Positions 7,336 through 15,598 of a DNA stretch of 64,000 nucleotides are shown in pieces. The notes under the pieces are model-generated. The model searched no databases. It saw nothing but the letters and a program-made list of their open reading frames with translations, and was not told the origin of the DNA. The translations under genes and the position numbers were made by a program. The DNA is taken from positions 573,177 through 637,176 of the forward strand of contig JADKDL010000001.1 in NCBI GenBank assembly GCA_016714605.1, in the 5' to 3' direction. This DNA is from Bacteroidales bacterium. GTDB taxonomy: Bacteria > Bacteroidota > Bacteroidia > Bacteroidales > UBA1715. How positions within the stretch are numbered: the stretch's first letter is position 1; each line of letters opens with the position of its first letter.

Positions 7336-8199
7336 ATGACATTTGATAATCACATAATTGTTTGTCCTATTGAACATAGCTCTGCCCATGAAATAAAAGA
7401 CAAAACTGTAGTACTCAAGACGAGCAGTTTAGATAATGTCTCAATAGCAGTTGAAAAATTTAAAAATAACAACAACATTATACATGCAGTATTGTTTGTC
7501 CCCGATAAACCTCTATCTGAATTTAATTTCGATATAGCCTTGCCTAATTGTAAGATTGTCTGTTTTGCTTCCAAATTGGGAGAATATTCTATATTGAGAA
7601 AGCAATTTCCTTATATTCACAAAAATAAAATACTTTTCTTTTTTGAACCTAACAGCGAAGAATCTTTTTTAAGTGTTAAATTACTCTCAACACTCAATAT
7701 TGCTGTTGGTTTTAAGCTCAATAGTAAAGATATACTTTGGCAAGATTTATTAGATATTTGTTTTCATACACTCTATTCTAAAGCCAGTCATTATATATTT
7801 GAGCCTATAAATTATTTGATTTCTGATTTTAAAAAAGAAGGCACAATTCATATCGAAAGTTCATACTTTGATAACTTTAGAAGATATTTGCATCTCTCGG
7901 ATACTACAATGCAGTTGGCTTTAACGCAAGATGATTTGAAAAACAAAAATTTTATTGCTGATGGTTTTGAGTCGTTGCTCCTTAAAGAAACAGAAACTGT
8001 ATATGAGAAAAAAATAGCCGAATGGCATGCAGTTTTCATTGAAAATAAACCATGTGCTACTTGTGTGGCATGGAGACTTTGCAATGGTAGTTTCTTGTCT
8101 TATTGCGATAAAGGAATGAGTGAGCCGGTTGCGTTCTTTTCAGAAATTTTGGAGGCAATACAGTCTAAAAATAATAGGGTAGGTGAGATATCCATTTAA
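7336..8199 (+). CDS. Pseudo-radical-SAM protein with a SPASM-like cysteine tail
   Basis: A 287-aa protein with no CxxxCxxC motif and no GGE motif, so it cannot bind a radical SAM cluster in the usual way. Near its C-terminus C240-x2-C243-x5-C249-x7-C257 resembles the SPASM/twitch tail of its neighbours. Pseudo-rSAM partners of this kind are known from GG-type Bacteroidales peptide systems; whether this one is homologous to them needs a profile search. Lying between two true radical SAM genes (48 and 51 bases apart), it is most likely a scaffold or substrate-presenting partner of the maturation complex. That role is inference. Confidence 0.7.
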   Translation: MTFDNHIIVCPIEHSSAHEIKDKTVVLKTSSLDNVSIAVEKFKNNNNIIHAVLFVPDKPLSEFNFDIALPNCKIVCFASKLGEYSILRKQFPYIHKNKILFFFEPNSEESFLSVKLLSTLNIAVGFKLNSKDILWQDLLDICFHTLYSKASHYIFEPINYLISDFKKEGTIHIESSYFDNFRRYLHLSDTTMQLALTQDDLKNKNFIADGFESLLLKETETVYEKKIAEWHAVFIENKPCATCVAWRLCNGSFLSYCDKGMSEPVAFFSEILEAIQSKNNRVGEISI

Positions 8200-8250
8200 T
8201 AACAGAATCAGGAAAACGAAAAAATTAATTTTTCAAATTATTTGTAAAAA

Positions 8251-9342
8251 ATGGCTGTCCTTATTTTTAAAGCACTAGAAAATTGCAACTCAAACTGTGT
8301 TTATTGTGATGTAATAAAAAAACATAAAACGCACATACTCGGCTACGACTTACTCGAACTTATTTTTACCCGAATAAATGAATATTTGCTTGAAAATACG
8401 CAAGAAGATTTTTCTTTTACTTGGCATGGTGGTGAGGTCTGTATGCTTGGTGCTGAGTATTTTGAAAGAGCACTTTACCTTCAGGAAACCATTTGCGACA
8501 AAACAAAACATCGCATAAATCATTTAGTACAGTCTAATATTACGTTAATCAATCAAGATATTATTGACGTATTCAAAAAGCTTGGCATAGATAGTATTGG
8601 TTCTAGTTTTGATCCGCTGCATGGCATACGAGGTTTTGGTCCAGAACGAGATTCAAAATCATATATGAAGCTATTTTTTAAAGGCTATGACCTTTTGCAA
8701 AAAAATAATTTGCGAGTTGGAATTATTTATGTTGTTCATAAACAGTCTCTCCTGAATCCGTTAGAAACCGTGCAGTTTTTAACCAATTTCAATACATCTT
8801 CCGGTATACAGTTTAGTAAAGCATACATTTATCATGAAGACAAACATAATCTAGCTCTTTCTATGGAAGAGTATGCTCATTTCCTTGGTATTGTGTTTAA
8901 AGAATGGTATAAGAAACAATCTATTTATCCGGCAATAACCCCTTTTACCGGTTTTATCAATTCTGCTAAATCCGGACAGTGTTCTATGAGCTGTACGTTA
9001 AGTGGAAAATGTGCAAAAAATTGGATTAATATAACACCCGAAGGTATGACTTCGCAGTGTGGCAGAACCGGCGATTTTGAACTGGTTCAGTTAGGTAGTA
9101 TTAAAGACAAAACGTTTAAAGAACTGTTTGATGCTCCTTTTAAAAATCAAATTGAAGCGCGAAGAAATCTACTATTGAATAGCAGTTGTAAAGCATGTAG
9201 ATTTTGGATGGTTTGTCATGGTGGCTGCCCTTTAGATGCTTATATGCAACATGGCGATTTCATGGCTAAAGCCGATGAATGTGCTTGGATAAAGACCTTC
9301 CTAACTGAATATTTTGAACCAATTACCGGGTTTAAGTTTTAA
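8251..9342 (+). CDS. Radical SAM/SPASM peptide maturase
   Basis: A 363-aa protein. C12-x3-C16-x2-C19 (CNSNCVYC) binds the catalytic cluster and WHGGE (58-62) is the variant SAM motif typical of SPASM maturases and anaerobic sulfatase-maturase relatives. The C-terminal SPASM region (about 245-352) contains cysteines in GQCSMSC, SGKC and SQCGR, then CKACRFWMVCHGGC and DEC, enough for two auxiliary clusters. Enzymes of this class make C-C, C-S or C-O crosslinks and epimerisations in ribosomal peptides. It is the last gene of the run, converging on the glycosyltransferase at 9377 with a 34-base gap. Confidence 0.92.
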   Translation: MAVLIFKALENCNSNCVYCDVIKKHKTHILGYDLLELIFTRINEYLLENTQEDFSFTWHGGEVCMLGAEYFERALYLQETICDKTKHRINHLVQSNITLINQDIIDVFKKLGIDSIGSSFDPLHGIRGFGPERDSKSYMKLFFKGYDLLQKNNLRVGIIYVVHKQSLLNPLETVQFLTNFNTSSGIQFSKAYIYHEDKHNLALSMEEYAHFLGIVFKEWYKKQSIYPAITPFTGFINSAKSGQCSMSCTLSGKCAKNWINITPEGMTSQCGRTGDFELVQLGSIKDKTFKELFDAPFKNQIEARRNLLLNSSCKACRFWMVCHGGCPLDAYMQHGDFMAKADECAWIKTFLTEYFEPITGFKF

Positions 9343-9376
9343 TTCCTTTGAAAGTGTTTTTATTAATGCTTGATTT

Positions 9377-11326
9377 TTAATTGTCTAACTTAGCAATTTG
9401 TTTTATTATAATCTGCAAATCATTAAAAAATGAATAGTCTTTTGCATAGATTATATTGTTTTTGGCCATAATTTCTTTATCAAAAGTAGTATTATGGTGT
9501 GGATTTAAAATTCCTTTTTTTAGCGTGGGTAGGTTATATTCCTTAATATCAAAATTATCGTGGTACGATATCCATGTTTTTTTACCAAAAAGTACCGAAA
9601 AGCAATTTTTGATGAAATTGAGTTTGTTTTTATAAAAAAGTATTAAGATAGGGGTGGAAAGCACTAGTAAAGCGGAAAATCCAATATCAAACAACCTCTT
9701 CTTGTTGATATTATACTTTTTACCTATAGAATTCAGTTCCAATGTGTAGAGTTCGCCTGCTGTATTTATTGAATTACTACCAATAATGGAAATTGTCTCA
9801 GGTGGTGCTATTTTAAAATCTACTGCAATATCAGAGAATCCGAGCATGTTCGAAATAATTGTATCAGCAGAAATATTTTTCATGCAGAATATTATTTCGT
9901 TTATCTTATGGATTTTTATTATCTCCGGTAGTTGATCTATTGTGCCCAGATAGTAACCTTTCTGTAGGTCATTATCTATTCCAACATAACCAATAATATT
10001 TGTTTGTAAACCTGTATTAGCCAATAATTTTTCAATTCGCACTATCTCTTCTTTTTCACCGGCTAGAATTATTCTTTTACTTTTCTTAAAATTTATTTTG
10101 AATGTTTCAATGCCGGATAAATGCATTAAAAGTCTGTTGGAGCATACTGCAATTAAACTCCATAAGGTGCCAAATAGCAATAAGGCTCTTGAATATCTGA
10201 AATGTTCGTTTGATAGTGCATATGCGAGTAAGAGAATAATTCCACCTAAAATCACTCCTTTAATTGCGTTTTTAAGTTTTATAGGTTTCTCATATCCGCC
10301 ATTGAAAAAAATTAGTAACAACCAAATAATTGTATATATGGGTATTACCATTGTAAAGTATGTTTTCGGATAGTAATGCAAATCTGAATATCTGTATTGT
10401 TCCCAAATAAGTGCCAACAACCCGAAACCGGAATAGATAATAATTAAGTCTAATAGTGGTAATATTGTAGCCTTAATTATTCTATTAAGTATAGATAATG
10501 AGGCTCTTATGAAGATTGCAATATTTATGAGGAATGATAGTATTTTGGAGTGTTTATGACTAAGTTGCTTTTTTGCAAATATTATCATTGCTTTGTAAAA
10601 AATAAGCACATAATTTACACTTCCTTTTTTTGTGCTTTCTCCTTTATAATGTATAATTGTAGTATCAGCAAAATAATAGTTTTTATAGTCGGCTTTTATT
10701 ATTCTGTAAGACAGGTCAATATCTTCACCATACATAAAATAATCTTCATCTAATAAACCAATTTCATCAAGTACTTTTTTTCTCATCAGCATGAATGCAC
10801 CTGAAAGAATCTCAACCTGATTGGTTTGGTTTTGATCTAAGTAACCTAAATGGTACTTGTTAAATCTTTTTGATTTTTTAAATAAAGATGAAATACCAAA
10901 CATTTTATAGAATGCTACCATTGGTGTAGGAATTCCTCTTTTCGATTCGGGTAAGAAACGTCCTTTACCATCAATCATTTTTACACCTGCCCCTCCAGCT
11001 TCTTGGTGCAAATCCATAAAATCAAGCAATTTACTAAAGGTAGTTTCTTGTACTACTGTATCTGGATTTAGTAAAAGTACATATTCTCCAGATGATACTC
11101 TTATTGCCTGATTATTTGCGTATGAAAATCCGGTATTGGTTTTATTTTCAATTAATTTTACCCATTGAAATTTATTTTTTATTAAATCACAACTTCCGTC
11201 TACAGAATTGTTATCCACAACAAAGACTTCTGCGTCAATTCCTTTAAGTGCTTCATTAACTGATATCAGGCATTGTTCAATAAAGAATTTTACGTTGTAA
11301 TTTACAATTATGACACTTAACTTCAC
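9377..11326 (-). CDS. GT2 glycosyltransferase fused to a degenerate polyprenyl-phosphate sugar transferase-like region
   Basis: A 649-aa protein. Residues 1-240 are a GT2 (rhamnosyltransferase/WbbL-like) domain: SVIIVNYN, VVDNNS, LLNPDT and MYGEDIDLS. Four or five hydrophobic helices follow (about 265-395). Next is a Rossmann-like segment (about 405-500; RIILAGEKEEI, IIGYVG), as in the middle of WcaJ/WbaP-type phosphoglycosyl transferases. Then KKRLFDIGFSALLVLSTPILIL matches the membrane helix opening their catalytic domain. The normal catalytic core after this helix, with its Asp-Glu pair, is missing and only a short tail of about 80 residues remains. The second half therefore looks structural or regulatory rather than a working transferase. 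It is probably involved in O-antigen or exopolysaccharide assembly at the inner membrane. Confidence 0.85.
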   Translation of the reverse strand: MKLSVIIVNYNVKFFIEQCLISVNEALKGIDAEVFVVDNNSVDGSCDLIKNKFQWVKLIENKTNTGFSYANNQAIRVSSGEYVLLLNPDTVVQETTFSKLLDFMDLHQEAGGAGVKMIDGKGRFLPESKRGIPTPMVAFYKMFGISSLFKKSKRFNKYHLGYLDQNQTNQVEILSGAFMLMRKKVLDEIGLLDEDYFMYGEDIDLSYRIIKADYKNYYFADTTIIHYKGESTKKGSVNYVLIFYKAMIIFAKKQLSHKHSKILSFLINIAIFIRASLSILNRIIKATILPLLDLIIIYSGFGLLALIWEQYRYSDLHYYPKTYFTMVIPIYTIIWLLLIFFNGGYEKPIKLKNAIKGVILGGIILLLAYALSNEHFRYSRALLLFGTLWSLIAVCSNRLLMHLSGIETFKINFKKSKRIILAGEKEEIVRIEKLLANTGLQTNIIGYVGIDNDLQKGYYLGTIDQLPEIIKIHKINEIIFCMKNISADTIISNMLGFSDIAVDFKIAPPETISIIGSNSINTAGELYTLELNSIGKKYNINKKRLFDIGFSALLVLSTPILILFYKNKLNFIKNCFSVLFGKKTWISYHDNFDIKEYNLPTLKKGILNPHHNTTFDKEIMAKNNIIYAKDYSFFNDLQIIIKQIAKLDN

Positions 11327-11656
11327 CTAATAAATTTTATTATACAATTTTTTTGTACGAGCTCCTTTAGATTTTCTTATAGTGGTAATTCTGTACACCA
11401 CTTATTTTATTATAAATGCTTTGGGAAATATAGATTTTTTTTCTGAAAACGCTGATGTTATTATGATGGTAATATAGATTGTTAATGATTTTTTCTCATA
11501 ATAACATTAGTATTCCTTGATTTTAAGACACGCATCAATATTGCAATTGCTTATGGATGTGTCTTTTAATCGGTATGTTTAAAATATAAAATAATATTAA
11601 ACATGCTTCTTTACAAATCACAAAGTTTATAGTACAAAAGTAATAAATTAACTTAT
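11327..11656. other. Intergenic region with an imperfect hairpin
   Basis: A 330-base A+T-rich spacer between two minus-strand genes. An imperfect inverted repeat (AAGACAC at 11525-11531 with GTGTCTT at 11559-11565, partly extended inward) may form a hairpin but has no strong T tail on either strand. No gene was recognised. Confidence 0.4.
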
Positions 11657-12292
11657 TTAAAAAGCTATTTTATCTAATTTAAAGCCTTTGTTTAAAAGAT
11701 ATTCTATAGATTTAGGAAGTGAATCTTTGAGGTTTTTTTGCGCTTTTAATGAGTCATGAAACACAATGATAGAACCACTGCTTGTTTGATTTACAACGGT
11801 CTGAAAACACTCTTCGGGTGTAACATTGTTGTCGTAATCTTTCGTCAATACATCCCACATAATTATTTTGTAACTATTTCTTAGCTGTTTAGCCAATGAT
11901 AATTTTATTTTTCCGTATGGAGGTCTTAGAATGCTTGTGTGAATAAATTTCTCTGATTCAATAATATTATCTAAATAGATGTGGCTCGGAGTTGTCCACC
12001 CGTTTAAGTGGTTAAAAGTATGGCAACCTATTGCATGCCCTTCTTTTTTAATTCTTTGAAATATTTCAGGATATTTTTTCACATTCTCTCCAACACAAAA
12101 AAATGTACCTTTTATATTGTAATATTTGAGAGTGTCTAAAACCCATTCAGTTACATTGGGTATTGGACCATCGTCAAACGTAAGAAATACCTTTGACGAA
12201 TCGTTAGGTATTCTCCAAATCAAATTTGGAAATGCTAATTCCACAAGCTTAATAGCGGTATTTGTTGGTGAAAGTATATCTTTAATATTCAA
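11657..12292 (-). CDS. Polysaccharide deacetylase (NodB homology domain)
   Basis: A 211-aa protein with the carbohydrate esterase 4 motifs in order: TFDDGP (metal-binding Asp pair), HTFNH (metal-binding His), RPPYG and IVFHDS near the end. The enzyme would remove N-acetyl groups from amino sugars of glycans. No signal peptide is visible, as in many Bacteroidota members of the family. There is no in-frame ATG: the best start is TTG at 12292, with GTG 12244 an alternative. A perfect -7 box (TAGCTTTG, minus strand 12297-12290) overlaps the TTG, which would favour the GTG start if that promoter is real. Confidence 0.9.
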   Translation of the reverse strand: MNIKDILSPTNTAIKLVELAFPNLIWRIPNDSSKVFLTFDDGPIPNVTEWVLDTLKYYNIKGTFFCVGENVKKYPEIFQRIKKEGHAIGCHTFNHLNGWTTPSHIYLDNIIESEKFIHTSILRPPYGKIKLSLAKQLRNSYKIIMWDVLTKDYDNNVTPEECFQTVVNQTSSGSIIVFHDSLKAQKNLKDSLPKSIEYLLNKGFKLDKIAF

Positions 12293-12616
12293 AGCTACAA
12301 AAATTACTGTTTTTCAATAAAAGAAATTAATCCTATTTTAGTGTAAGACACTTTCTATATTAAAAACCCTTAGTTAAAATGTGTTTTTTTTTAATTAATC
12401 TTTCTTTTTTCAGTTTACTGTAGATTTAAGTATTTAATCTTTCTCAAGATGAATCTTTTGCATTGTTAAAATTTGAATGTATATTAAGTATAGAGCTCTA
12501 TAAAATACCTTTTTAAGGTTTTAGTTTATGAAAAGCCTGAGATTGCTATATATAAATGTGGACTTTCTTATATTCTATAATATTTAAAATGGGTTTCCTT
12601 ATCGTTGCCCAATTTA
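12293..12616. other. Intergenic region
   Basis: A 324-base very A+T-rich spacer separating two minus-strand genes. It probably holds the deacetylase promoter and the end of the polyprenyl synthase transcript. No ORF, RNA or clear terminator was seen. Confidence 0.4.
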
Positions 12617-13594
12617 TTATTTATTTCTTTGCGTAATATAATCTAGTACGAGTGATAGGGACTGGTGAGCTTCGTTTTTAGGAAATTCGGAAAGAATTTT
12701 TGAAGCTTTATCTTTAAATTCCATCATTGTCTTGTGGGCACTTTCAATTCCTCCTTTTGAAATTACCTCATTTACCAACCATTTAACTTTGTCTGGATTG
12801 TTATTTTGTTTTCTAATGATGTATTTTATCTGTTTTTTATCTTTAAAACTAGATGTCTCAAGTAAATGAATTAGAGGGAGAGTTATTTTTTGTTCTTTTA
12901 TATCGTTTCCGGCAGATTTGCCCATTATGCCTGAATTACCTTCATAATCAAGAATATCATCTTTAATCTGAAATGCAATACCGATGTACATGCCAAGTTC
13001 TTTGAGTTTAGCAATGTCTGTTGGATCTGCATTAACCGAGCGAGCCCCTGCTGATAATGCAGCTGCAATAAGCGTTGCAGTTTTTTTCTTAATTATTTCA
13101 AAATAGATTTCTTTGTTGATGTCTAAAAATCTTGCTTTTTCAATTTGTAGCAATTCTCCTTCGCTCATTTCCTTAACAGCATCAGATACAATCTCAAGAA
13201 TAGAATATTCTTTATGTTTTACTGCGTGAAGCAAACCTTTAGCTAGAAAATAATCTCCTATTAAAACTGCAACTTTGTTTTTCCAGAGAGCATTTATTGA
13301 AAACAAACCTCTTCTTTTGTATGCAACATCAACTACATCGTCGTGTATAAGTGTAGCGGTGTGCATCAATTCTATAAGTAATGCTGCCGAATGTGTAGAT
13401 TTGTTTACTTCACCGCACAGCTTTGCCGATAAAAAAACCAAAATAGGTCTAAGTTGCTTTCCTTTCTGTTTGAGAAGAAATTTTGTAATTATATTTAAAA
13501 GTCTGGCAGATGATTTTATTTCACTAGAAAAGAATGAATTAAAACTTTCTAATTCATCAACAATAGGTTTTTTAATCTTATTAATATCAGACAT
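12617..13594 (-). CDS. ispB: Polyprenyl diphosphate synthase (all-trans, long chain)
   Basis: A 325-aa protein from ATG 13594 (MSDINKIKK); an upstream in-frame TTG at 13636 is less likely. Both aspartate-rich motifs are present: DDVVD (in LIHDDVVDVA) and DDILD (in QIKDDILDYEG), with KGKQLRPILVFLSA near the start. It condenses isopentenyl diphosphate units onto a farnesyl-type primer to make the isoprenoid tail of menaquinone or the long carrier lipids used in glycan assembly. Specific chain length cannot be read. It follows the SiaC gene by 60 bases in the same direction, so read-through from the siaBC promoter is possible. Confidence 0.93.
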   Translation of the reverse strand: MSDINKIKKPIVDELESFNSFFSSEIKSSARLLNIITKFLLKQKGKQLRPILVFLSAKLCGEVNKSTHSAALLIELMHTATLIHDDVVDVAYKRRGLFSINALWKNKVAVLIGDYFLAKGLLHAVKHKEYSILEIVSDAVKEMSEGELLQIEKARFLDINKEIYFEIIKKKTATLIAAALSAGARSVNADPTDIAKLKELGMYIGIAFQIKDDILDYEGNSGIMGKSAGNDIKEQKITLPLIHLLETSSFKDKKQIKYIIRKQNNNPDKVKWLVNEVISKGGIESAHKTMMEFKDKASKILSEFPKNEAHQSLSLVLDYITQRNK

Positions 13595-13654
13595 GGTATA
13601 AAAAATAAAAACTTTGCTAAAATGCAAAGTTTTCAAAATTACAATTCTTTTTTT

Positions 13655-14029
13655 TTATTTTACTTCTTGGAGTTCAAATTCAACGTCAAGTAGTTTTGAA
13701 TATCTAACTCCAGATGATTGCATATCTGTATCTTCTGCTTTGTATCTCCAAATAATCAGAACTTTAGTTTTTTTAGAGAGTTTTTCAAGTAGTAATAAAA
13801 CTTTAGCAATTTGCTTAGCCGATGCTGTGTTGAAATACTCTAGACTAAAGACAAATTCTACTTTAGAGTCCGGGTTTTCAATGTATTTATCAAGCCATTC
13901 AAAAATAGGGGCATAAAATCCATTTGCATTTTCGGGCAATGATCTGTCTGTTATTTTAAAATTCCCATTTGCAGGATCTAAAACGATGCCGGGTGTATCT
14001 TCTGTCTTCTCTAAAATTAGTGCCTCCAT
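13655..14029 (-). CDS. siaC: SiaC-family regulatory phosphoprotein (DUF1987)
   Basis: A 124-aa protein matching the DUF1987/SiaC pattern: an N-terminal TPGIVLDPANG, the segment SLPENANGFYAPIFEWLDKY, then VFSLEYFNTASAKQI with the Ser/Thr cluster that is the phosphoacceptor region, and a C-terminal VIIWRYKAEDTDM. In Pseudomonas, SiaC is phosphorylated by the kinase SiaB and, unphosphorylated, activates the diguanylate cyclase SiaD. Here it lies 6 bases downstream of a SiaB-like gene. No SiaA phosphatase or SiaD cyclase is in the window, so the output in this organism is unknown. Confidence 0.85.
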   Translation of the reverse strand: MEALILEKTEDTPGIVLDPANGNFKITDRSLPENANGFYAPIFEWLDKYIENPDSKVEFVFSLEYFNTASAKQIAKVLLLLEKLSKKTKVLIIWRYKAEDTDMQSSGVRYSKLLDVEFELQEVK

Positions 14030-14035
14030 ATAATC

Positions 14036-15154
14036 CTACAACCTTATTTGTAATGTGAAAAATGATAAATTTTCATCTACCTTATAAATATTATATTCTA
14101 ATTTGTTTCCGCTTTTTAAACGCAAATCAATAATTCCTAAACCAGCTTCTTTACTGTTATCTATCTCAAAATTCAATAGTCTCTTACTATAGAATAAATC
14201 TAATTCATCTCCTTCTAAACTATTTACATGATCTATTTTTTCAGATAATTCATCTGCAATTCGGTTCGAAATATAATTACCGGTATTTAGTGAGTAGGCT
14301 CCGTCTTTTTCTGACATGAAAAAGATGCCCGGATTGCCTTTGGTATCATCATTTTCTTTCTTTGTGGCGTGTTTTACTATGTTTTGAAGCATTTCAACCA
14401 TTACATTAAACACTTTCTTTTTTAAATCAATTGTTCCTATCATTTGTCCTTCTATAATAGAAAGCAAATTAATTAGACTATCTTGATTAAGAATGCCGTT
14501 AAATATAAGAAGAATATCTTTACTATTTATTAATTCATGTAACTCTTTTATGTTTTCAAGGTCAACATGTATCGCTTGATCTTCCGGATCTTTTGATATA
14601 GAAGTATGTAAATAGAAGTAAGATAAATTGTTGTTTATAGTTTTGAAGTCGAATGAAAGTTTGTTTCCTGATTTTCGAGCCATATCAATAAGTCCCAATC
14701 CAGCACCTCCTTTGGGTGAAACATCACCTCTTTCGAGCATCTGCATGTAATAATTCTTAAGGTCATCTTTCTCCAAACTATTAATGGTGTTTAACTGCTC
14801 AGTAAGTTTGGGGATAGTTGATGAATTCACTACGTTGCCTGTGGTTATGTAGTAACCGTTATCTTTATTCTGTATTATGAAGATTCCGTTAATGTCGTCT
14901 TCTGATACATTTTCTTCTTTAAAATCTGTTTGATGTCTGGTTATGTTTTGTAAACATTCAACCATTATTGCAAATACTCGCCTCTTAACTTTCGATGATT
15001 CATTTATTGCATCAAAGTTTGTCTCGGTAAGTGATATTATACTATCTGTAATGCTTTGTGTAAATAACCCCCTGTAGATATACCCAAGATTGTCTTTCTG
15101 CATACCTTGAAATAACCTGAACCCGAAGTCTATTTTCGTTTGTGTATCTATCAC
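14036..15154 (-). CDS. siaB: SiaB-like kinase with two tandem DUF6272 domains
   Basis: A 372-aa protein made of two homologous halves. Half 1 (about 1-185) has VFAIMVECLQNITRHQ, GIFIIQNKDNGYYITTGNVV, INSLEKDDL and GGAGLGLIDMARKSGNKL. Half 2 (about 195-372) repeats them as VFNVMVEMLQNIVKHA, GIFFMSEKDGAYSLNTGNYI, VNSLEGDEL and EAGLGIIDLRLKSGNKL. The E..QN..H and GLG(L/I)IDxxxKSG blocks resemble the N and G boxes of a GHKL-type ATP site. SiaB of Pseudomonas is a single-domain kinase of SiaC; here the downstream siaC (6-base gap) supports the same pairing. The duplication suggests an intramolecular dimer or one catalytic and one regulatory half. Confidence 0.83.
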   Translation of the reverse strand: MIDTQTKIDFGFRLFQGMQKDNLGYIYRGLFTQSITDSIISLTETNFDAINESSKVKRRVFAIMVECLQNITRHQTDFKEENVSEDDINGIFIIQNKDNGYYITTGNVVNSSTIPKLTEQLNTINSLEKDDLKNYYMQMLERGDVSPKGGAGLGLIDMARKSGNKLSFDFKTINNNLSYFYLHTSISKDPEDQAIHVDLENIKELHELINSKDILLIFNGILNQDSLINLLSIIEGQMIGTIDLKKKVFNVMVEMLQNIVKHATKKENDDTKGNPGIFFMSEKDGAYSLNTGNYISNRIADELSEKIDHVNSLEGDELDLFYSKRLLNFEIDNSKEAGLGIIDLRLKSGNKLEYNIYKVDENLSFFTLQIRL

Positions 15155-15598
15155 TTTGATTCTATTTTGCTGTCCGGTAATTGAAAATCTTTGAGTATTT
15201 TCTTTAGCTTTATCACAAATATATTGTTAAAATTTGATATTTACAATACTTCGGCAAATTTTAAATAATTTATTAAATACTTTTTAGTTTTTTTAAGTTT
15301 TTTTTATTTTTTTTTTAATCTGAAGATAACGAAAATCACTTTAGCTTTATTTGCTCTTTTCATTTATTAACCTAAATTGCGATTATTATTGTATCTAAAG
15401 TTTTTTTTATTCAGAATATCCTTGATGAATAGATATTTTAAAGCACTTTTTGTATATTTTAACATTTGCTTTGCATTAATATAGATTTAAGGATAGAAAT
15501 GGAATTTTTAAAGTTTTAAATTAAAGCAAGAGTAGAAACTATCGCACCAAAACAATAGAATTAATTTTAAAAATTACAAATTTTCAAATTATTTGCAG
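15155..15598. other. Divergent intergenic region
   Basis: A 444-base A+T-rich spacer with long T tracts around 15280-15320, between the divergent siaB and GH65 genes. A minus-strand promoter is recognisable at 15216-15246. No coding sequence or RNA gene was seen. Confidence 0.5.
15216..15246 (-). promoter_or_regulatory. Promoter of the siaB-siaC operon
   Basis: On the minus strand, TTG (15246-15244), a 20-base spacer and the perfect -7 box TATATTTG (15223-15216) lie 61 bases before the siaB-like start. Confidence 0.5.
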
